Part shown: piece after piece, positions 58,501 through 64,000 of the stretch
How positions within the stretch are numbered: the stretch's first letter is position 1
How the letters are laid out: the number at the start of each line of letters is the position of its first letter
Assembly (NCBI GenBank): GCA_020746835.1
Contig: JAGPNK010000002.1
Span: 3,410,001 to 3,474,000, forward strand
DNA from: Stachybotrys elegans
Taxonomy: Eukaryota > Ascomycota > Sordariomycetes > Hypocreales > Stachybotryaceae
DNA length: 64,000 nt
Direction of reading: 5' to 3'
The notes under the pieces: generated by a model
Told to the model about the DNA's origin: nothing
Databases searched by the model: none
What the model saw: only the letters and a program-made list of their open reading frames with translations
Translations under genes and position numbers: made by a program

Positions 58501-61500
58501 CGTAACACATGCGATAATTACCATGGCGACAATGGAAGCATAGATAAATGCGGAAAAGGAATACCAAGCCAGCTTGTTAGGTTCAACGCCGTCGAATCGC
58601 TCAACACCTCGGGCTGGGCCTACAAGCCTCTGGCAAAGATGTCGAATCCGGTTCTTCGGGTGAAAGATGTATAGAGATGTGTTGTATGACGGGTGGCGCG
58701 CCAGGTATTCCCGTTGAGCCCTCCGTCGAGCTGACGCGGCATCGACGACCTGTCGAGCCATCTGTCGAGGATCAAGGGTATCGTTTGGTCCATCGAATCG
58801 GATATTGGAGTAGAATGGGTTGGGGTTGCTCTTGAACTTGCTCACCAACTTCCCCCAGACGTTTGAGAGAGATCCAGGCTTAACGTCACCCAGCAAGAAC
58901 GTACCGTGTCGGTTTGTACCGACATGCTGCAACTCTTGTTTGCGAGCATGATCCAGATGGTCGTCCAAGAAATCGCGCACCACGGCATCCTTGAGAAGCA
59001 TCTCCATCATGGCAGGGCCGTAATCCAAAGGGTCTCTCCTACGTCGAGCACGCCCAAGGCTAAAGATGGTGAACAGTGACAGGTTGCTTGATGCGTGTGT
59101 GCCCAGCTCCTTCTTCTGAAGAAACGCCTTCACTTGCTCCAGTCGTTTCTCGTCTTCTGAAACATCGAAATTCTCTTGGATGACAGCAATGAACATGTTC
59201 ATCAGAATGAAGAAAGAGAGGATGAACCAGCCGATCAAGAAGACGGCACCGATCCAGGAGGTACCGTAGGGTGTCAGGTATCCCGTGACGCCGTAGAGGA
59301 CCGATGTCCAGTTCTCGCTGGTAAGTACTTGGTATATGCCGACGAAAGAGTTCCACAGAGAATAGAAAGACACCTGGTTGAAGTCGCCGTCATCATGAAT
59401 TGGAATATCGCCCCTGAATAGCTGGCTGGCAAAAATTGCCACAAAGAAAGTCATCAGCACCACAAATAGCATTTGGTTGGCAATACCAGCCGCGTTTCCA
59501 AGAACCAGCAAGATAAGCGTTCTTGTTACAGGAATCGCCAGGACAACTCGATAGACTCGGAGAATTTGGAACACTGTGAGCCAGTCATAGGCCCTCGTAC
59601 CCCGGATACCGGGTATCAGGATGATGGAAGTGATTACTGCCAAGGCCAAGTCAAAAATGTTTTTCCAGCTTTGCCCAAAGTCACGCCAACCGATGGCTAT
59701 GCGAATCAGGATTTCGATATCCAGGATGAAAGTCACGATCATCTCTGCGAGATCGATGATATGCTCTCTGTTATCGGACATGGTTGCGCTGCGGAAGGCT
59801 TGGGAGATCAGGCCAAAGGTGATGATCAGAACCCAGAGAGATTGGCTATGCTCATATAGCCTGCGCAGTGAGGAAGTTTGTCTCACGGATGGATCTTGTG
59901 GTAGTTGAATGGGAGGCTCTGATCCTGATGTAAACGCGCTGGACTTGCTTTCCTCTCGGATAACCTGAAATGAAGAAGTGATGACGGCAATCAGCAAATT
60001 GGTGAGCCACAGTGTCATAATCATGATGCCTGCACCAAAGAAGAGTGCTGACTGAGTGTAATCTGAAGCCATGGTGGCATACATGATATCAGAGAAGGTA
60101 TTTGCGCTCATGATGACAAAAACGAGTTCCAGAGAATTGAGTATGTTGTCGAAATTGACGGTTCCGTTCTGCGGGTTGTCCTGCTCCAGGCAAATGGATC
60201 CTCGTGGGCAGATGTAGCCCTTGGGGTCGCTTGTCCCGTTGACGATGTCAGCTAAGGAGGAACCGTTGAGACGAACCCAGGGTAACGGAGTGCCGGTATC
60301 GACATCTTTGTAGCCGCCGCAAAAGTCCTCCTCTCTGGTGAACGCTGCCGATAAGTTGTTTGGGTTCGATGGGTCTCGCCATACACATGTACGGGCAAGA
60401 CTGGATCGGAAGCTTTGCGCCCCAATGAGTGCAAAGACGATCCAGAAAAAACCGATGAGAAAGGCGACCCGAGCAAGGAGGGGCGCTGCCTTCTTGAGAC
60501 TTCGTAGAATAATGGCAGTGCCATGGGTGAGGGCAAGAAGCTTGAGAATGCGGAGGCAGCTCAGCATCTTGAACACGTAAATCCGGTATTCGTGTTCTAT
60601 GCCTGTAATTCCCAGCACGAAGCTGATCCAAAATGACAATACGGCCACAAAATCAAGTCGATTGAATGAATGGCGTAAGAAGGCGCGACGGGCAAGCTGG
60701 AAACGCTGTTGTTCCTTGAATGTCTGTGGCACAGATTGTTGGCCTTGCATGAGTGTTGTGAAGGAACGAGCAAGGGCGCCTGGCTCGGGCTCGGCTTGCC
60801 GATTACCCCTGACCGACTTGTGTCGCTCCGGTTGGAACAGAACTTGATACTGGTCGGCGATGGCAGCTCGAAACCCCTTTTTCCGGTCAATGGTGCTGTA
60901 GTCGGCGGCGTTCAGCAAGAAACCAGAAACAATGACCCGGGCCACAAGTTCCAGAGTGAAAACGATAAAGAGTCCAAGCATAGCCCAGTCCATAGCCTGT
61001 TCGCCCCATCGCTCTGGGCGCCCATGTCCATTGGAGAAGACGCTTGGGGAGGCTTCGACAGCCAAAAGTATAGTTTGCAAGACAATGAGGCAAAGAATGA
61101 ATGGTTCGGTGTACGGGTTGAGCAGGACCTCGCAAAGCCATAGGCGAACCTTGTTGGTGGGTGAGAGTATTCCCAGAGTCTTCCCCTTCAGAGGATTTGG
61201 AGCTGGTCTTCGGAATGGCGACAAGGGACGTCTTTCTTCTTCAAAATCGTTTTGGTCTTGAGCCTTTTCAGCCGTCGGCACTCCAAAAGGACCATCGTTA
61301 GAGTCGGTCAAGGTTGAGTGAATAGTATCGCGGAGGTGGTCCCGATCAGTGTCATGAGGCGAGCGAGAACGATGACGCGACTTCCTGTGATCTGCTATCT
61401 CGCCCTCGCCGCTAATGTTAACCACGCGCTGTGACATGGCCCGAACAATTGATCCAGCCAATTGCAGGGCCCCTGACGTTCCGGCAGCATATGATGCGCG

Positions 61501-62109
61501 GTTCGGAGACAAGGTTTCTCGATAGCTGCGGCGTATGGATCCATGCGCCGACTCGAGATCGTGTCCAAGATACCCAGCCCCTCGCCCTCTCGAAGTTTCG
61601 TTATCAACATCTGACACCGTTTGGAAGCTAAAACGAGCATGTGATTCCTGATTCCCGGGCGTGAGTGCTCCAGATATTGGCTGGGCTTTGACTGTGAGAG
61701 GCACTCTATCCGAGTCATCGTCTCCTAAGCCCGGCGTCTCGTCGACATATGGCGGCAGGTACGCAGAACCCGGGTCGAACTGGGTAAAAGAGCTGGTCGA
61801 AGTTCGTGAAGGGTAGGCCTCGGGTTGATATATGTCTGGGGGCAACGCTGCTTGAAAGGCCATAGGGTCTATCGCAGACGAGGGCGAGTTCCCAGCGCTG
61901 GTTTGATAAGATGAGTCCCAGTACGAAGAGATCCCAGGCTGTCCAAAAGAGGTTTGTGCGGCGCCTAGGGGGGCCAGATAGGACCGTCCTATGCCCCCAT
62001 CGCGCTCGTGTTCCTCGGGGGCGCCATGTTCGGAAGCCGTCGACAGATTTTGCAGAACTATCGAGGGCCGTCGTCGATCAGGGCCGTTCTCCTGTGGCTC
62101 CGACGCCAT
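55597..62109 (-). CDS. cch1: High-affinity calcium channel alpha subunit Cch1
   Basis: Plasma-membrane Ca2+ channel working with Mid1 in calcium uptake and stress. Four exons on the minus strand: 62109-58141, 58089-56324, 56266-56177 and 56122-55597, 2116 residues. Introns are 51, 57 and 54 bases with clean GT..AG and kept frame. Four repeats of six helices lie roughly at 325-730, 760-990, 1160-1460 and 1520-1770. Pore positions in order are Asn670 (MSANTFSD), Glu932 (LTSENWTS), Glu1407 (VSQEGWAD) and Glu1696 (FGEGWNAV). An EF-hand-like loop starts at about Asp1786 (DPEGTGYI). The cytosolic N-terminus (about 320 residues) is Ser/Pro-rich; the tail after 1950 is Gln/Ser-rich. The voltage-sensor helices carry fewer Arg than animal channels. 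Confidence 0.94.
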
Positions 62110-63352
62110 TGGCGCGGGACGAGCACCAACGACAGCAGGTTGGGGCTCGAATTGCTATCAGGACAAACGTAGCATCACGGTCTCGAATACGGTGTCGTTT
62201 CGAACGTTGGAGCGTGCGCGTCGGGTAGAGTTCGTAGGATCGGAAAGTGCAGTGAGCTTCCAGGAGCTTGATAGGTTCTGGATCGCGGTATCAATTATCG
62301 AAAGAGAGTTGTAGTGTTCCGAAGAGATAGGTATGTACGGGCTGCACAAGAGAGACTGAGGGTCTGACAATGGTGAGAACCGATTGACAGTAAATTGACC
62401 CCTTGTTGTACTGTGCGGTACAGTATGGGTACTGGCCATGGGGTACGAATAGGTCCCTAGTACTATAACCCGGCCCCCTAAAAGCCGTAGATGACCCTGT
62501 AGCGTCGTACTCGGTACCTGGTTGGGGCTGAGCCTGGCAGGGGTCTGTACAGTGCGCTTATCTGACACGCCGCTACCACGCCAATGATGCCTGGCAGACT
62601 GGCAAATAGGAGTGGAGGTGATAGAATCCTGGGACGAAGTACGGAGTCTGATAATCTGAATCGATTCATCAGTTGATCGCAAGCCACCTTGCAGTACGCA
62701 TGCACGTACCGATGTAGATTTTGCAGGGAAGCACTGATGAGTTCTTAGTACCTTCGTCGTTGAGAACAGATATTGACGAAGCGTCATTCCTAGGGGCTTG
62801 CACTATGTGGCTCCCAAATGTAACAATATTCCCCAGCACTTCGTATCAAGCTAGGCACGTCGATGACCAAAGTTTTGATGGTGACTATTCTGTACTCAAA
62901 AATATGTACGAGAGGATCGGTAGAGTGGAGTTGTCGGCGCAGTAGCAAAGATACGGCTCCCGAAGTGGATGGACGCTTCATACCGAATGAGGAAAAGCAC
63001 GATGAATGACGTTACGCACCCTAGCTGGATTACCTGTAAGGGAGAGCGAACCATCCCTGTGCATGTATAGAAAACCTGCTGATAGGGCGCACAGTACTCG
63101 TATTGGCCCCGAAACTGAGGCATCTCGCAAGGTAGTTCCAGATAAAGCATCAGTATTCAATACTTCACATTCTCCGGCCGCCCCGTTCGCGCGCCACCAG
63201 ACGCGATTCAAACCCCTTGCAGCTTTTTCCACGCGCCGCATATCGTATCGAGCTTCATATTATCCTCTGTCGCGATCCCGAGTATCACACAATAGCTGGG
63301 AAGAGGCGCAGATTGGACGACAATACCGAAAGTGCTTTCTCCTACGGCCGAT
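62110..63352. promoter_or_regulatory. Divergent upstream region, Cch1 / DDT-WHIM gene
   Basis: 1.2 kb between divergent starts. Contains a near-match to TACGGAGTA at about 62640. No coding gene or recognisable site. Confidence 0.5.
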
Positions 63353-64000
63353 ATGCCATCGCGAAAGCGCTCACTGCCCGCCGCGCCCGCTGCGGAGGCA
63401 GTCGTCGAATCCCCGACATCGCCCCTCTTACATCGCCTCCGTAACATGTGGCATTTTGCAAATCTCTCGCAGTGGATATATCTGTTTGGCAAGGCCGCCA
63501 ATATCGACGAGTCTCTTGACATCGAGGTAAGATACGGTGTGCCTTCCCGTGGCACTATCAGCAGAATGCTTACCTATCGACGTAGGAACTCGAGACGGAA
63601 TGTTTGAAGCCCAATTCGCCAGTCCTAGATGACATCGCCTTGGCTCTGATGAAGCTTATATCATCACGCAAAGGATTAACGTGCGCAAATTCGCCTACTG
63701 TCCAAGATTTCCAATTTCAAAAGAGCTGTCATACTGACAGTCAGATCGACCACAGTCATGCCATCCTCGACGACCAAATGCGCAAGCAATATCTCCTTCA
63801 TGCCCCTGATCGGAATCCTTTTGGTGATGAGGAGACACCAGTAAGGTTTTCGGACCTCGATGTGCTGGCCAAGGTACTTGAAGCGAACCCGATCTCGTCT
63901 TTCTCGCCGTGTTCCTCACTCTAAACCTGCGTCAGATACGAATACTACAACAATTGACACAGTGGACCATGGTTCACCCCGAACGATTGCGAAGCAAATT
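63353..64000 (+). CDS. Probable DDT/WHIM-type chromatin protein, 5' part (partial)
   Basis: Runs off the right edge. Exons read here: 63353-63526, 63586-63680, 63756-63873 and 63936 to the edge. Introns are 59, 75 and 62 bases (GTAAGA/TAG, GTGCGC/CAG, GTACTT/CAG). Spliced sequence begins MPSRKRSLPAAPA and continues MWHFANLSQWIYLFGKAA, DIALALMKLISSRKGL, HAILDDQMRKQYLL and IRILQQLTQWTMVHPERLR. The order resembles DDT/WHIM regions of RSF1- or CECR2-like remodeller partners in fungi, which often also carry a PHD finger later; none is visible yet. The assignment rests on remembered resemblance, and intron 2 uses a less common GTGCGC donor. A chromatin-remodelling role is an inference. Confidence 0.6.

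Noticed and set aside
63205..63225. tRNA B-box-like sequence on the minus strand
   Set aside because: No matching A box, acceptor stem or anticodon arm could be folded around it.
37069..63352. Secondary-metabolite cluster near VelB
   Set aside because: Neighbours are haem, histidine, EMC and channel genes; no synthase, P450 set or pathway regulator.

Overview
The window looks like euchromatic DNA from a filamentous ascomycete. It has short introns (about 50-220 nt) with GTRNGT donors, CTRAC-type branch sites and YAG acceptors, long intergenic spacers, and genes typical of Pezizomycotina: a VelB-type velvet regulator, a SUN-family wall protein, a Hos2-type deacetylase and a Cch1 calcium channel. 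Overall protein resemblance points to Sordariomycetes, probably Hypocreales-like; that placement is an inference from remembered families, not a search. I see no recognisable transposon, tRNA, rRNA, CRISPR array, secondary-metabolite core gene or prokaryotic feature. Exon boundaries were read by eye from splice consensus, frame continuity and family resemblance.

Left part (1-8 kb): the 3' end of a BUB1 checkpoint kinase, an Apn1/endonuclease IV DNA-repair gene, a DGAT2-type diacylglycerol acyltransferase with an unusual repeat-bearing acidic N-terminal extension, and a zinc-finger transcription factor. Then comes a gene-poor interval of about 10.7 kb (7.8-18.5 kb) between the divergent zinc-finger and SUN genes, the most obvious structural oddity here.

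Middle (18.5-42.2 kb): SUN-family wall protein; an MFS transporter of the Fmp42/SLC43 type; a Hos2 histone deacetylase divergent from an ING-family PHD protein; histidine protein methyltransferase Hpm1; the LYR-motif succinate dehydrogenase assembly factor Sdh7/SDHAF3; a Dhr2-like RNA helicase; the t-SNARE Sec9; a GTPBP1/2-like GTPase; ER membrane complex subunit 6; and uroporphyrinogen decarboxylase (haem synthesis).

Right part (42.2-64 kb): a Par32/DUF3602 small protein with GRGGAGN repeats; VelB in six exons; ATP phosphoribosyltransferase (histidine step 1); a small two-helix membrane protein; a small Ser-rich protein; the large four-repeat channel Cch1; and the 5' end of a probable DDT/WHIM-type chromatin protein running off the right edge.

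The genes are mostly unrelated housekeeping and regulatory loci without a cluster theme. The only functional pairing is the head-to-head Hos2 and ING genes. I found no convincing undescribed system. The best leads are the DGAT2 repeat extension, the possible dual start of Apn1, the large spacer, and short palindromic motifs (AGGTACCT, TACGGAGTA) scattered in the spacers.
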